Assembly (NCBI GenBank): GCA_035504175.1
Contig: DATJSJ010000199.1
Span: 14,022 to 78,021 of the forward strand
Length of the DNA: 64,000 bases
Origin: DATJSJ01 sp035504175
GTDB lineage: Bacteria > Pseudomonadota > Alphaproteobacteria > Acetobacterales > Acetobacteraceae
Direction: 5' to 3'
Part shown: positions 8,641-16,936 of the stretch, one piece after another
Numbering within the stretch: the stretch's first letter is position 1
Layout of the letters: the number at the start of each line of letters is the position of its first letter
Notes under the pieces: generated by a model
The model's input: the letters and a program-made list of their open reading frames with translations, nothing else
The model's database searches: none
Told to the model about the DNA's origin: nothing
Position numbers and translations under genes: made by a program

Positions 8641-10902
8641 TCATCCGGCCGGCCGCAGCACGGTGCGATGGCCGAAGCGCGCGCGCGCGGTCTCTGCCCG
8701 GAGCGGCACCGTGATCATGCCGCCGGTGCGCCAGAGCGGCACCTGGTCGGTGGCGTTGGCGCTGCCGAGCCAGCCGTCCTGGCCGCCGAACAGCACGAAG
8801 CGGTTGGCGTCGGGATCGGCCAGGTCGGAGACGTGGCGGGCGCAGGAGCCGAAGCCGATGGCATGGCGCGACGCGGTCAGCGGATGGCCGGTCTTGTACA
8901 GCGTCTCGCTGCCGCCCTCGCCGGGGAAGCGGGCGAAGACGTAGCGGCGGCCGATCACCGGCAGGGCGGCGAAATGATGCGCGACCCGGAAGCGATGCAT
9001 GCGGCCCCAGACGCGGTCGCGCCGCAGCGCCCGTGTCGCCTCGCGCATGCCGCGCCCGATCAGGTGCGTCAGCGTCTGCGGCGGCGCCTGCAGGATGTCG
9101 CGGGTGACCAGCGCGCGGGTGATCCAGACCGCCTGATACGGCGCCAGGAGATGGCGGCGGCGCAGCCCCTGCGCGACGGTTGCGAGCAGCGCCTCGAACG
9201 CTACCGGCCCCGCGGCATCGCCGGCGTAGCGCCCGTCCCACTCGGCCAGCACCTCGCGCGCCGCGGCGGTCGCCGGATCGTCCGGGGCGCGGCTCAGCAG
9301 CAGGTCGCGCAGAGGCAGTACTCCGGGCTGGGCGACGTCGCGCTGCAGCAGCCGCAGATCCGGCTCGGTCAGCGGCTCCGGCCGCGCCAGCAGGCGCTGC
9401 ATCCGCCGGGCCCGCTCGCCCGAGGAAAAGAAGTAGCCGACCGGGATGTCGCCGCCGTCCGGCCGCTCGTTGGCCGAGACCACGAACCCCTCCGGCGGAT
9501 CGGCCTGGCAGGGCAGCTCGTCGCTGGTGGCGAGCCCGGTCAGGGGCCAGGCCTGCCCCGGATCGGCAACCAGATCGGGGGGCGGCGATGCGGCGCGACG
9601 GGGAAGATGGGCGGCGGTCAGGCGCCCGACATGGCCCTGCGCATCGGCATAGACCATGGTCTGGCCGGGCACGGCGAAGCCGCGCAACGCGGCGCGGAAG
9701 TCCGTCCAGTCCCGGGCGCGCGCGACCGCGAGCATGGCGCCCATCTCGTCGCTCGGGCCGTGTCCGACCCAGCGCAGCGCCAGCGGCGCCCGGCTCTTCA
9801 GCAGCGGGCCGTCACTGACCACCGGGCCGAGCGGGCTTTCGCGCAGCCGGATCCGGCGGGCGCGGCCCCAGCGCACCCGCACCGTCTCCCGCCGCTCGAT
9901 GATCTCACGCGCCGCGACCCGGGACAGGTCGTACAGCTCGCTGCTCGCGGCATGCAGGCTGGTGCCGCCCCAGCCGATCCACCGGTTGCGGCCGAGGGCC
10001 ACGAACGGAAAGCCGGCCAGCATCAGCCCGACCGCGTTGTAGCCGGGGGAACTGAATCCGGCGATCAGCCAGGTGTTCGGCAAGGCAAGACCGAGATGCG
10101 GGTCGCTCGCGATCATCGCGGCACCGCTGGCGGTGCGGCTGCCGGCGACGGCGCAGGAATTGCTGCCGCCGCGCGCCGCGCGCGCGAGCGCCGCCTCGGT
10201 CAACCCGGCAATATCGTCGGCCTCCACAGGCTCGCCCGCCGGCGGCCAGAGCGGCGGCGCACCGGCGCCGAGCAGCAGCGGCCACAATGCCTCCCACTCG
10301 GCCCGCTCCAGGCGGCCGCGAGCCCGGAGCAGCCGCCCGAACACGAGCCACGACACGTCCACGGCGGCGAGCCGGGCGGTGGTGAACAGATCAGCCAGCG
10401 TCCACGGTTCGCGCCCGATTCCAAGCAGCTCGCATTCATGCGGCCGCGGTCCATGCATCAGCTGGTGGTTCACCCCGCGCAGGAAGCCCTCGGCCCAGCG
10501 CCGCGTCTCGGCATCGAGCCCGGCGACGATCGCATCGACGGCGCGGCCGAAATCGAACAGGCGCAAGGCACGGTCGATCTCGACCCCGAGCGGGCCAACC
10601 ATCTCGGCCACCCGGCCGCGCGCAAGACGGCGCATGATCTCCATCTGCCCCAGCCGCAAATGCGCATGCACCAGGCCGAGCGCGGTCGCCAGATCCTCGT
10701 CGTGCTCCGCCTCCAGGTAGGGGATGGCGTGATCCTCCCAGTGGATGACCACGGGGGCATGCAGCGGCGCCGCCTCGGCGGCGATCATGGCGAGACGCTC
10801 CGGCAAGCTGGTCGGCCGGGCGGGCGGCTTCCAGGCGGCACGGACGAGCAGGCCAGCCGCCGCGGCGGCGCCCGAGAGGCGGCGGGGGGTCGGGGTGATC
10901 AC
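8641..10902 (-). CDS. Penicillin-acylase-family N-terminal nucleophile amidohydrolase
   Basis: A 753-residue precursor of the penicillin amidase / acyl-homoserine-lactone acylase superfamily, which hydrolyses amides after self-cleavage into alpha and beta chains. The nucleophile is probably Ser247 in GGSNSCAVAGSR; cleavage before it would free the beta chain. IASDPHLGLALPNTW and the alpha-chain HWEDHAIPYLEAE and MVGPLGVEIDRALRLF segments fit the family. The N-terminus has small hydrophobic residues (AAAAAGLLV) but no convincing signal peptide, so location is uncertain. It is first of a pair with the GH3-like gene. Substrates in this superfamily range from beta-lactam side chains to acyl-homoserine lactones and cannot be predicted here. 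Confidence 0.92.
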   Translation of the reverse strand: MITPTPRRLSGAAAAAGLLVRAAWKPPARPTSLPERLAMIAAEAAPLHAPVVIHWEDHAIPYLEAEHDEDLATALGLVHAHLRLGQMEIMRRLARGRVAEMVGPLGVEIDRALRLFDFGRAVDAIVAGLDAETRRWAEGFLRGVNHQLMHGPRPHECELLGIGREPWTLADLFTTARLAAVDVSWLVFGRLLRARGRLERAEWEALWPLLLGAGAPPLWPPAGEPVEADDIAGLTEAALARAARGGSNSCAVAGSRTASGAAMIASDPHLGLALPNTWLIAGFSSPGYNAVGLMLAGFPFVALGRNRWIGWGGTSLHAASSELYDLSRVAAREIIERRETVRVRWGRARRIRLRESPLGPVVSDGPLLKSRAPLALRWVGHGPSDEMGAMLAVARARDWTDFRAALRGFAVPGQTMVYADAQGHVGRLTAAHLPRRAASPPPDLVADPGQAWPLTGLATSDELPCQADPPEGFVVSANERPDGGDIPVGYFFSSGERARRMQRLLARPEPLTEPDLRLLQRDVAQPGVLPLRDLLLSRAPDDPATAAAREVLAEWDGRYAGDAAGPVAFEALLATVAQGLRRRHLLAPYQAVWITRALVTRDILQAPPQTLTHLIGRGMREATRALRRDRVWGRMHRFRVAHHFAALPVIGRRYVFARFPGEGGSETLYKTGHPLTASRHAIGFGSCARHVSDLADPDANRFVLFGGQDGWLGSANATDQVPLWRTGGMITVPLRAETARARFGHRTVLRPAG

Positions 10903-10956
10903 GGGGGGCGAGGTTTACTACGCAGGCGCGGGATCGTGAAATCGTGGGCGGAGTGA

Positions 10957-11100
10957 GGTAGGAAAGGCCAGGGGCTCCGCCCCTGGACCCCGCCAAAGGG
11001 CAGTCGCCCTTTGGAAACCCTGGACTCAAAGGCCTTGGGGGCTGGGGCTGTACGGCCCCGGCGGGGATCGGGCGGCGGAGCGGCCCCTGGCCTGCCTGGG
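10957..11100 (+). repeat. Composite palindromic repeat element, copy 1
   Basis: The spacer before the sugar-kinase gene consists of consecutive hairpins: 10968-10986 (CCAGGGGC, loop TCC, complement), 10993-11014 (CCAAAGGGC, loop AGTC, complement), an imperfect palindrome 11042-11061 centred on GTAC, and a degenerate fourth unit to about 11093. The same modules in the same order, introduced by the same GGTAGGAA, occur inverted at 62188-62321. This is a dispersed, REP-like repeat. It ends just before the GGGAGG ribosome site (11098-11103) of the kinase gene, so its transcript would carry these hairpins in the leader if transcription begins upstream. Confidence 0.8.
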
Positions 11101-11108
11101 AGGAAACC

Positions 11109-12059
11109 GTGCGCAAAATCGCCACCCTCGGGGAAATCCTGGTGGAGATCATGGCGGAGGACCGCGGCAGCGGCTTTCTGGCGCCGCTGCGGCTCATCGG
11201 CCCGTACCCGAGCGGCGCGCCGGCGATCTTCATCGACCAGGTCGGCCGGCTCGGCCATCCGTGCGGCATCATCGCCTGCGTCGGCGACGACGATTTCGGC
11301 CGCGTCAACGTCGAGCGGCTGCGCGCCGACGGCGTCGACGTCAGCGCCATCCGCATCGATCCCGACCGCGTCACCGGCAGCGCCTTCGTCCGCTACCGCG
11401 AGAGCGGCGACCGCGACTTCGTGTTCAACATCCGCCACAGCGCCGCCGGCCAGATCGCGCTCGACGACGCGGCGCAGGCGCTGCTGCGCGACTGCGGGCA
11501 TCTGCACGTGATGGGCTCGTCGCTGTTCGCGCCGTCCATTGCCACACTCGCGCAGACGGCGGTACGGCAGGTACGGGAGGCGGGCGGAACGGTGTCCTTT
11601 GACCCGAACATCCGCAAGGAGATCCTCGGCGCGCCGGAGATCCGCGCGGCGCTCGATTTCATGCTGCGGCACTGCGACTTGTTCCTGCCGAGCGGGCCGG
11701 AGCTGACCCTGCTGACCGAAGCGAAGACCGAGGATGCGGCGATCGCCGAGATCCTCGGCCTCGGCGTCAGTGCGATCGTGGTCAAGCGCGGTGCGGACGG
11801 CGCCAGCTATCATGACCGTGAGACGACGCTCCGCATGCCCGCGTTCCGCGCCACCGAAATCGATCCGACCGGCGCCGGCGACTGCTTCGGTGCCACCTTC
11901 GTCGCCTGCCGATCGTTGGGGCGCGGCGTCGCCGAGAGCCTGCGCTACGCCAGCGCCGCCGGGGCGCGCACGGTCGGCGTGCGCGGACCGATGGAGGGCG
12001 CGGCCGGCTTCGCCGAACTCGACGCGCTGATCGCGGCGCAGCCGGAGGTGCACCAGTGA
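11109..12059 (+). CDS. PfkB-family carbohydrate kinase, probably a tagatose kinase
   Basis: A 316-residue ribokinase-fold kinase phosphorylating a sugar with ATP. It starts TLGEILVEIMAED, has an N-terminal Gly-rich sugar-binding region (PSGAPAIFIDQVGRLG), and ends with the catalytic DPTGAGDCFGATF motif. GTG start with GGGAGG 5 nt upstream. Its stop overlaps the gatZ/kbaZ start by 4 bp. In known galactitol and related ketose pathways a PfkB kinase and a GatZ-type protein act on tagatose and its phosphates, so tagatose (or a close ketohexose) is the inferred substrate. Other PfkB specificities such as 2-keto-3-deoxygluconate are less likely in this context. Confidence 0.88.
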   Translation: MRKIATLGEILVEIMAEDRGSGFLAPLRLIGPYPSGAPAIFIDQVGRLGHPCGIIACVGDDDFGRVNVERLRADGVDVSAIRIDPDRVTGSAFVRYRESGDRDFVFNIRHSAAGQIALDDAAQALLRDCGHLHVMGSSLFAPSIATLAQTAVRQVREAGGTVSFDPNIRKEILGAPEIRAALDFMLRHCDLFLPSGPELTLLTEAKTEDAAIAEILGLGVSAIVVKRGADGASYHDRETTLRMPAFRATEIDPTGAGDCFGATFVACRSLGRGVAESLRYASAAGARTVGVRGPMEGAAGFAELDALIAAQPEVHQ

Positions 12060-13315
12060 GCGCGCACCCGCTCGCCGCGCTCGGGCGCGGCCGGGGACTG
12101 ACCTCGGTCTGCTCGGCGCATCCACTGGTGATCGAGGCGGCGCTGACCGAAGCGAAGGCTGCGAGTGCCCCGGCGCTGATCGAGGCGACCTGCAACCAGG
12201 TCAACCAGGAGGGCGGCTACACCGGCCTGACGCCGGCCGCCTTCCGCGACCAGGTGCTGGCGATCGCCGACCGGGTCGGGCTGCCGCGATCGCAGGTGAT
12301 CCTGGGCGGCGACCATCTCGGCCCCAATCCCTGGCGCGCCCTGCCGGCCGAGGCGGCGCTGGGCCGCGCCGAGGCGATGGTCGCCGCCTACGCCGAAGCC
12401 GGGTTCGAGAAGATCCACCTCGATTGCAGCATGGGCTGCGCCGGCGAGCCGACCGCATTGCCGGACGCGGTCACCGCCGCACGCGCGGCGCGGCTCGCCC
12501 GCGTCGCAGAGGCGGCGGCGGGCGCGGCCGGGACCGCGCCGCGCTACATCATCGGCACCGAGGTACCGACGCCCGGCGGTGCGACGGAGGCGATCGAGGA
12601 ACTGGAGGTGACGCGGCCGGAGGCGGCGCTGGCGACCCATGAGGTGCATCGCCGCGCCTTCGCGGAGGCGGGGCTCGCCGCCGCCTTCGAGCGCGTGATC
12701 GCGCTGGTGGTGCAGCCCGGCGTCGAGTTCGGCCACGCCAACGTCGTGATCTACCGGCCCGAGCGGGCGGTGGCACTCGCCGCTTCCCTCGACCGCCTGC
12801 CCGGCCTGGTGTTCGAGGCGCATTCCACCGACTACCAGCCGCAAGCGGCGCTGGCGGCGCTGGTGCGCGACGGCTTCGCGATCCTCAAGGTCGGGCCGGG
12901 CCTGACCTTCGCGCTGCGCGAGGCCCTGTACGGGCTCGACGCGATCGCGGCAGCGCTCGATCCCGACTGGCACGAACACTCGCTGGTCGCGGCGATGGAG
13001 CGGGTGATGCTGGCCGATCCGCGGCATTGGCGATCACACTACCACGGCGACGCAGGCGAGCAGCGCGTGCTGCGGCATTTCAGCTACAGCGACCGCATCC
13101 GCTACTACTGGCCGGCCGAGGCGGCGCAGGCCGCGGTGGCGCGGCTGCTCGCGCATCTTGCTTCGCGGCCGATCCCGGAGACGCTGATCAGCCAGTATCT
13201 GCCGACGCTTTACCCGCGCGTGCTGGAGGGCGCGGTGCCGCCGCAGCCTGAGGCCCTGCTGCACGCGGCGGTGCGCGACGTGCTGGCGGTCTACGCGGCG
13301 GCCAGCGGCGCCTGA
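12056..13315 (+). CDS. gatZ: GatZ/KbaZ-family tagatose-bisphosphate aldolase protein
   Basis: A 419-residue TIM-barrel protein of the GatZ/KbaZ family, known as the non-catalytic chaperone-like subunit of D-tagatose-1,6-bisphosphate aldolase. No GatY/KbaY subunit is encoded here, so it may work alone or with a distant partner. Family segments: GLTSVCSAHPLVIEAAL, EATCNQVNQEGGYTG, ILGGDHLGPNPW, HLDCSMGCAG, IGTEVPTPGG and FEAHSTDYQ. It starts at a GTG overlapping the kinase stop (GTGA). A 187-bp stretch of its 3' part (12985-13171) is duplicated as a broken copy at 15538-15724. The role in tagatose breakdown is inferred from family and kinase linkage. Confidence 0.92.
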   Translation: MSAHPLAALGRGRGLTSVCSAHPLVIEAALTEAKAASAPALIEATCNQVNQEGGYTGLTPAAFRDQVLAIADRVGLPRSQVILGGDHLGPNPWRALPAEAALGRAEAMVAAYAEAGFEKIHLDCSMGCAGEPTALPDAVTAARAARLARVAEAAAGAAGTAPRYIIGTEVPTPGGATEAIEELEVTRPEAALATHEVHRRAFAEAGLAAAFERVIALVVQPGVEFGHANVVIYRPERAVALAASLDRLPGLVFEAHSTDYQPQAALAALVRDGFAILKVGPGLTFALREALYGLDAIAAALDPDWHEHSLVAAMERVMLADPRHWRSHYHGDAGEQRVLRHFSYSDRIRYYWPAEAAQAAVARLLAHLASRPIPETLISQYLPTLYPRVLEGAVPPQPEALLHAAVRDVLAVYAAASGA

Positions 13316-13516
13316 CAACACCGCGGGCGCTGCCGTGTTCGTGGCCAGGCCCTCCGCCGCCCGCATGTTCCCCCGCGCATGCCCGGGTTTTCACCCGTTC
13401 TGGTGATGACGGTTCGCGCCGGCTGCGCTCGGCTCCGCCGCGCACCCGCCGCACCTCGCCCGCATCGGGCGGCCCGCAAGAAAGCGGGGAGCGGCGGCGC
13501 GACAGGAGGACACAAC

Positions 13517-13999
13517 ATGCGAACGGCAATCATCCTTGCAGCGATCGGGACGGCCAGCGTCTCCGCCCTGACCGCGTCCGGCGCGCTGGCGGCCGATGCC
13601 GTACGATCCGGCCATGCCGAATTCGACGCCTACGTCACCGAGCGCATCGTCAGCACCGTCGATGGCGGAGTCGCGAAGGCGATGATCCTCGACGCCGACG
13701 GCTTCGACCGTGTGGTCAAGGGCAAGGCGCCGTTCGATCTGCTGACCTTCCGCTGCGTCTCCCACGCCCGGCTGGCGGGCGATCAGTTCGACGATGCCGG
13801 CAGTTGCGCCAAGACCGACAAGGATGGCGATCGCATCTTCTACACCTGGGACAGCAATGGCTGGGCGTTCACCGGTGGCACCGGCAAGTTCAAGGGCCTG
13901 ACCGGCAAGGGCGTGTTCACGACCAGCTACTATCACGACAGCGGCGCGCGCGGCTTCGAGCTGATCGCCCATCACGTCGGCGACTGGCAGATCCGCTAG
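13517..13999 (+). CDS. Secreted small protein of unknown function
   Basis: A 160-residue protein with a clear signal peptide (AIILAAIGTASVSALTAS; cleavage probably near ALA-AD), so periplasmic or secreted. The mature part holds two Cys (FRCVSH and GSCAKTD) that could pair. Its C-terminal half, WAFTGGTGKFKGLTGKG, resembles repeats in small lipocalin-like or allene-oxide-cyclase-like barrels found as hypothetical proteins in many Proteobacteria; that likeness is from memory. The start at 13517 has a perfect AGGAGG (13504-13509). It stands alone between gatZ and a convergent regulator gene. Confidence 0.85.
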   Translation: MRTAIILAAIGTASVSALTASGALAADAVRSGHAEFDAYVTERIVSTVDGGVAKAMILDADGFDRVVKGKAPFDLLTFRCVSHARLAGDQFDDAGSCAKTDKDGDRIFYTWDSNGWAFTGGTGKFKGLTGKGVFTTSYYHDSGARGFELIAHHVGDWQIR

Positions 14000-14089
14000 G
14001 GCCGCCGGATGGCGGCCGGCGCGCCGACCACGCCACGGTCGCCGGCGGCGCGATCATCGCGGCGTCAATGCTGATCCAAGGCCACCCGA

Positions 14090-15334
14090 TCAGCGAAGCG
14101 GCGGGAGCGGCTGCGGCAGCGCCGCCAGCAGCCGCTCCAGATCACGCAGATTGGTCGCACCAGTCTTGCCGAGGATCGCGCGCACCTGGCTTCGCACGGT
14201 CTCAATTCCGACGCCGCGCGCCGCCGCCACCGCCTGGACGCGCAGGCCACCGGCAAGCGTCGCGGCGATGTCGGCCTCGGCCGGGGTCAGGCCAAACAGG
14301 TCGGCGAGCACGCCCGGCGCCGGTCGCGCCGGCGCGGGGTCCCGGATCAGCAGCAGCGCGGCGGGCGGCGACAGTCGGCCGCGCCGGATCGCGCCGCCCG
14401 CGGCGGCGGCCCGGCCGTGCAGCGGCGTGGCCAGGGCGCAGAGCGCCGGCGCCGCCCGACCGGCGGCGCGGCCAAGCCGGAGCCCCACCGTCTCGCCCTG
14501 CATGGCCGCCCGGCGCACCAGCGCGGCAAGGGCCGCGCCGTCTGCGGCCCGTGCGGCCACCAGTTGCAGCGGCGCGTCCGGCGGCGGCCCGCTGCGCACC
14601 AGCCGCACCCCGTCCCCGGCGGCGGCGAGCCGGGCGGCCGCCTCATTGGCGTAGCCGAGGTGCCGCGACGCGTTCAGGACGAAGGCGGCCAGCGGCATCG
14701 CATCCAGCGCCGCCAGCCCCTTGCCGACGTCGCGCAGATGCCGGTGCAGCCGCAAGGCACCCCGCAGATGCGGCAGCAGCGCCGTCAGCAGGCGGCGTTC
14801 GGCGTCCGAGAACGGTCGGCCTGCCCGCGGGCGGTGCAGCCCGAGCGGCGCCACCATGGTGCCGCCGCCGAGCGGCATGATCACGCCCACCGCGTGATAA
14901 AGGCCGATGCCGCGCGCGTAGTCACGATAGAACGCGCTCTCGGCGTAGTCGGCCAGCGGCACGAGATCCTGCCCGAAGCAGGCACCCGGCGCGACGCGGA
15001 CGCCGCCCCCCGCCGGCGGGGCACACGCCGCCACCCAGGGATCGAAGGCGTGGAAATGCTCGACATAGGGGGCGACGGCGGCGTCGGGAATGGCCGATCG
15101 AAACAGGGTCTCGACCCGGCCGGCCCGGGGGTCGCCGATCCAGAGCGTCGCGGTGTCGGCATCGATAGCGCGCCGCAACCGGTCGCCGGCATCGTCCCAT
15201 GACGCCTCGCCCGCCGCGGCGTCGTGCAGCAGGCCCGCGAGATCGAGCAGGCGGTGCTCGCGGCTGCCGCGGTGATATACCGCGACGCCGGCCGGGCCGG
15301 CCGGTCCCGTGTCGGCGAAGCTCATCCCCCGCAT
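14090..15334 (-). CDS. LuxR-type helix-turn-helix transcriptional regulator
   Basis: A regulator of about 414 residues with a C-terminal LuxR-type DNA-binding domain: LTPAEADIAATLAGGL is the first helix region and VGIETVRSQVRAILGKTGA the recognition helix and end. The long N-terminal part has no recognisable autoinducer or receiver domain; it resembles the GAF/PAS-like sensor part of large orphan LuxR regulators. The start could be ATG 15334 or ATG 15325; both have only a G-rich upstream stretch, and in-frame sequence further upstream looks non-coding. It sits between the gatZ region and the sugar importer, so control of those genes is possible but unproven. Confidence 0.85.
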   Translation of the reverse strand: MRGMSFADTGPAGPAGVAVYHRGSREHRLLDLAGLLHDAAAGEASWDDAGDRLRRAIDADTATLWIGDPRAGRVETLFRSAIPDAAVAPYVEHFHAFDPWVAACAPPAGGGVRVAPGACFGQDLVPLADYAESAFYRDYARGIGLYHAVGVIMPLGGGTMVAPLGLHRPRAGRPFSDAERRLLTALLPHLRGALRLHRHLRDVGKGLAALDAMPLAAFVLNASRHLGYANEAAARLAAAGDGVRLVRSGPPPDAPLQLVAARAADGAALAALVRRAAMQGETVGLRLGRAAGRAAPALCALATPLHGRAAAAGGAIRRGRLSPPAALLLIRDPAPARPAPGVLADLFGLTPAEADIAATLAGGLRVQAVAAARGVGIETVRSQVRAILGKTGATNLRDLERLLAALPQPLPPLR

Positions 15335-15537
15335 CCCCGATGGCCGGAGCGACGATAGGCGATATCGGTGCGGAATAGCAACGGATTCGCCGGCGATGGT
15401 GCGCCCGACTGCGCCTGTCCCTGCCAGGATCCGTTCAAGGCGACGCCCGCCCCGTGATCCGACCGCAGACATCCGCGAGACTGAGGCGTGATGGGCATCC
15501 GCCTGGGATCATTGCCCGGCGGCACGCCGAGTGGGTC

Positions 15538-15724
15538 GGTCGCGGCGATGGAGCAGGTGATGCTGACCGATCCGCGGCACTGGCGATCGCACTACCACGG
15601 CGACGCGGCCGAGCAGCGCGTGCTGCGGCATTTCAGCTACAGCGGCCGCATCCGCCACTACTGGCCGGTCGAGGCGGCGCAGGCGGCGGTGGCGCGGCTG
15701 CTCGCGCATCTTGCTTCGCGGCCG
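15538..15724 (+). pseudogene. Broken duplicate of the 3' part of gatZ
   Basis: These 187 bp align without gaps to 12985-13171 inside gatZ/kbaZ, at a constant offset of 2553 bp, with 10 mismatches (about 95% identity). Six of the ten change the amino acid (for example Tyr to His, Asp to Gly, Gly to Ala), as expected for DNA no longer under selection. Sequence on both sides is unrelated to gatZ, and there is no start or complete fold. It is a direct repeat flanking the small secreted-protein and regulator genes, so it probably marks a past duplication followed by deletion, or recombination bringing the sugar importer next to gatZ. Confidence 0.85.
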
Positions 15725-15805
15725 GGCGCGGTAGCGCAGACTGATCCGGCGCGCGACGATCCCGACGCCAGCGCGTGCGGCTTTCGCGCCGAACGCGCCG
15801 CGCGC

Positions 15806-16831
15806 TCACAGCCGCCGCCGTCCCTTGACGAAGCGGTCGAAGGCGACGGCGAGCACGATGATCACCCCGATGATGATCTGCTGGATGTACGGCGAGACGT
15901 CCATCAGCACGAGGCCGTTGATCAGCACGCCGATGAGCATGGCGCCAACCACGGTGCCGGCGATGCTGCCGATGCCGCCGAACAGGCTGGTGCCGCCGAT
16001 CACGACGGAGGCGATCACCGTCAGCTCGTAGCCGATGCCGGCCACCGCCTCGGAGGAATTGAGCCGCGACGACAGCACGAACCCGGCCAGGCCCGCGAAC
16101 AGGCCGACGATGACGTAGACGCTGAGCGTCAGTGCCCTGACCGGCAGGCCGGACAGCCGGGCCGCCTCCGGGTTGCCGCCCACCGCATAGACGTGCCGTC
16201 CGTAGCGCGTGTGCCGCAGCACGACGTGGCAGAACGCGGCACAGCCGAGGAACAGGATCACCGGCACCGGGACCGGGCCGATCTTCCCCTGACCCCAGAA
16301 CCGGTAGGCGGCATCGAAGCCGCTGATCGGACCGCCGCCCGAGAACAGCAACGCCGCGCCGCGGAAAGCGGAAAGCCCGCCCAGCGTCACCACGAAGGGC
16401 GGCACGTCGAGCGTGGTGATCGCCAGTCCCTGCAGCAGCCCGGCACCGAGCCCGATCGCAACCGCGGCGAGTGCCGCGATCGCGGGTCCGTAGCCGACCG
16501 CCTGCGACGCGTCGAGCGACAGGCTGTTCGCGGCACTCCCCTTGGCCAGTGCCGCCGCGACCAGCCCGGCGAAGGCCAGCACCGATCCCACGGAAAGGTC
16601 GATGCCGCCGGTCAGAATGACGAAGGTCATGCCGAGCGCGATCAGGCCGGTGATCGAGATCTGGCGCATGACGTTGAACAGGTTGAGCTCGGAGAGGAAG
16701 CGCGGCTCGGCGATCGCGAAGAAGGCCATCAGCGCGAGCAGAAACACGAGCGGCGCCAGCCGGCCGAGCAGCGCCACCGGATCGACCCCGCGCCGCAGCG
16801 GCGGTGACTCAGCGACCGTCTGCTCGGACAT
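15806..16831 (-). CDS. Sugar ABC transporter permease, RbsC family
   Basis: A 341-residue inner-membrane permease of ribose-type importers with about eight to ten hydrophobic segments. Diagnostic stretches are LIALGMTFVILTGGIDLSVG, VYAVGGNPEAARLSGLPV and ASVVIGGTSLFGGIGSIAGT. The ATG at 16831 follows a GGAG ribosome site; an earlier in-frame start lacks one. It is the last gene of a three-gene operon (binding protein, ATPase, permease), 105 nt after the ATPase. Its substrate may relate to the nearby tagatose-kinase/gatZ genes, but this is only neighbourhood evidence. Confidence 0.92.
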   Translation of the reverse strand: MSEQTVAESPPLRRGVDPVALLGRLAPLVFLLALMAFFAIAEPRFLSELNLFNVMRQISITGLIALGMTFVILTGGIDLSVGSVLAFAGLVAAALAKGSAANSLSLDASQAVGYGPAIAALAAVAIGLGAGLLQGLAITTLDVPPFVVTLGGLSAFRGAALLFSGGGPISGFDAAYRFWGQGKIGPVPVPVILFLGCAAFCHVVLRHTRYGRHVYAVGGNPEAARLSGLPVRALTLSVYVIVGLFAGLAGFVLSSRLNSSEAVAGIGYELTVIASVVIGGTSLFGGIGSIAGTVVGAMLIGVLINGLVLMDVSPYIQQIIIGVIIVLAVAFDRFVKGRRRL

Positions 16832-16936
16832 CCAGCTTGCTCCGGTGCGCCGCCGGCCCGGGCGGTCGGCAGGGTGGGGCGCCATCGCGGCGGGCGCGGC
16901 CGGCGCGCCCGCGCCAGGGTCCGTTCGTCCGGCTGG

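Noticed and set aside
8455..10956. An 833-codon open frame on the plus strand opposite the penicillin-acylase and GH3 genes
   Set aside because: It is antisense to two well-supported genes, is Arg/Gln/Gly-rich with no motif, and reflects the high-GC third-position bias of the real genes.
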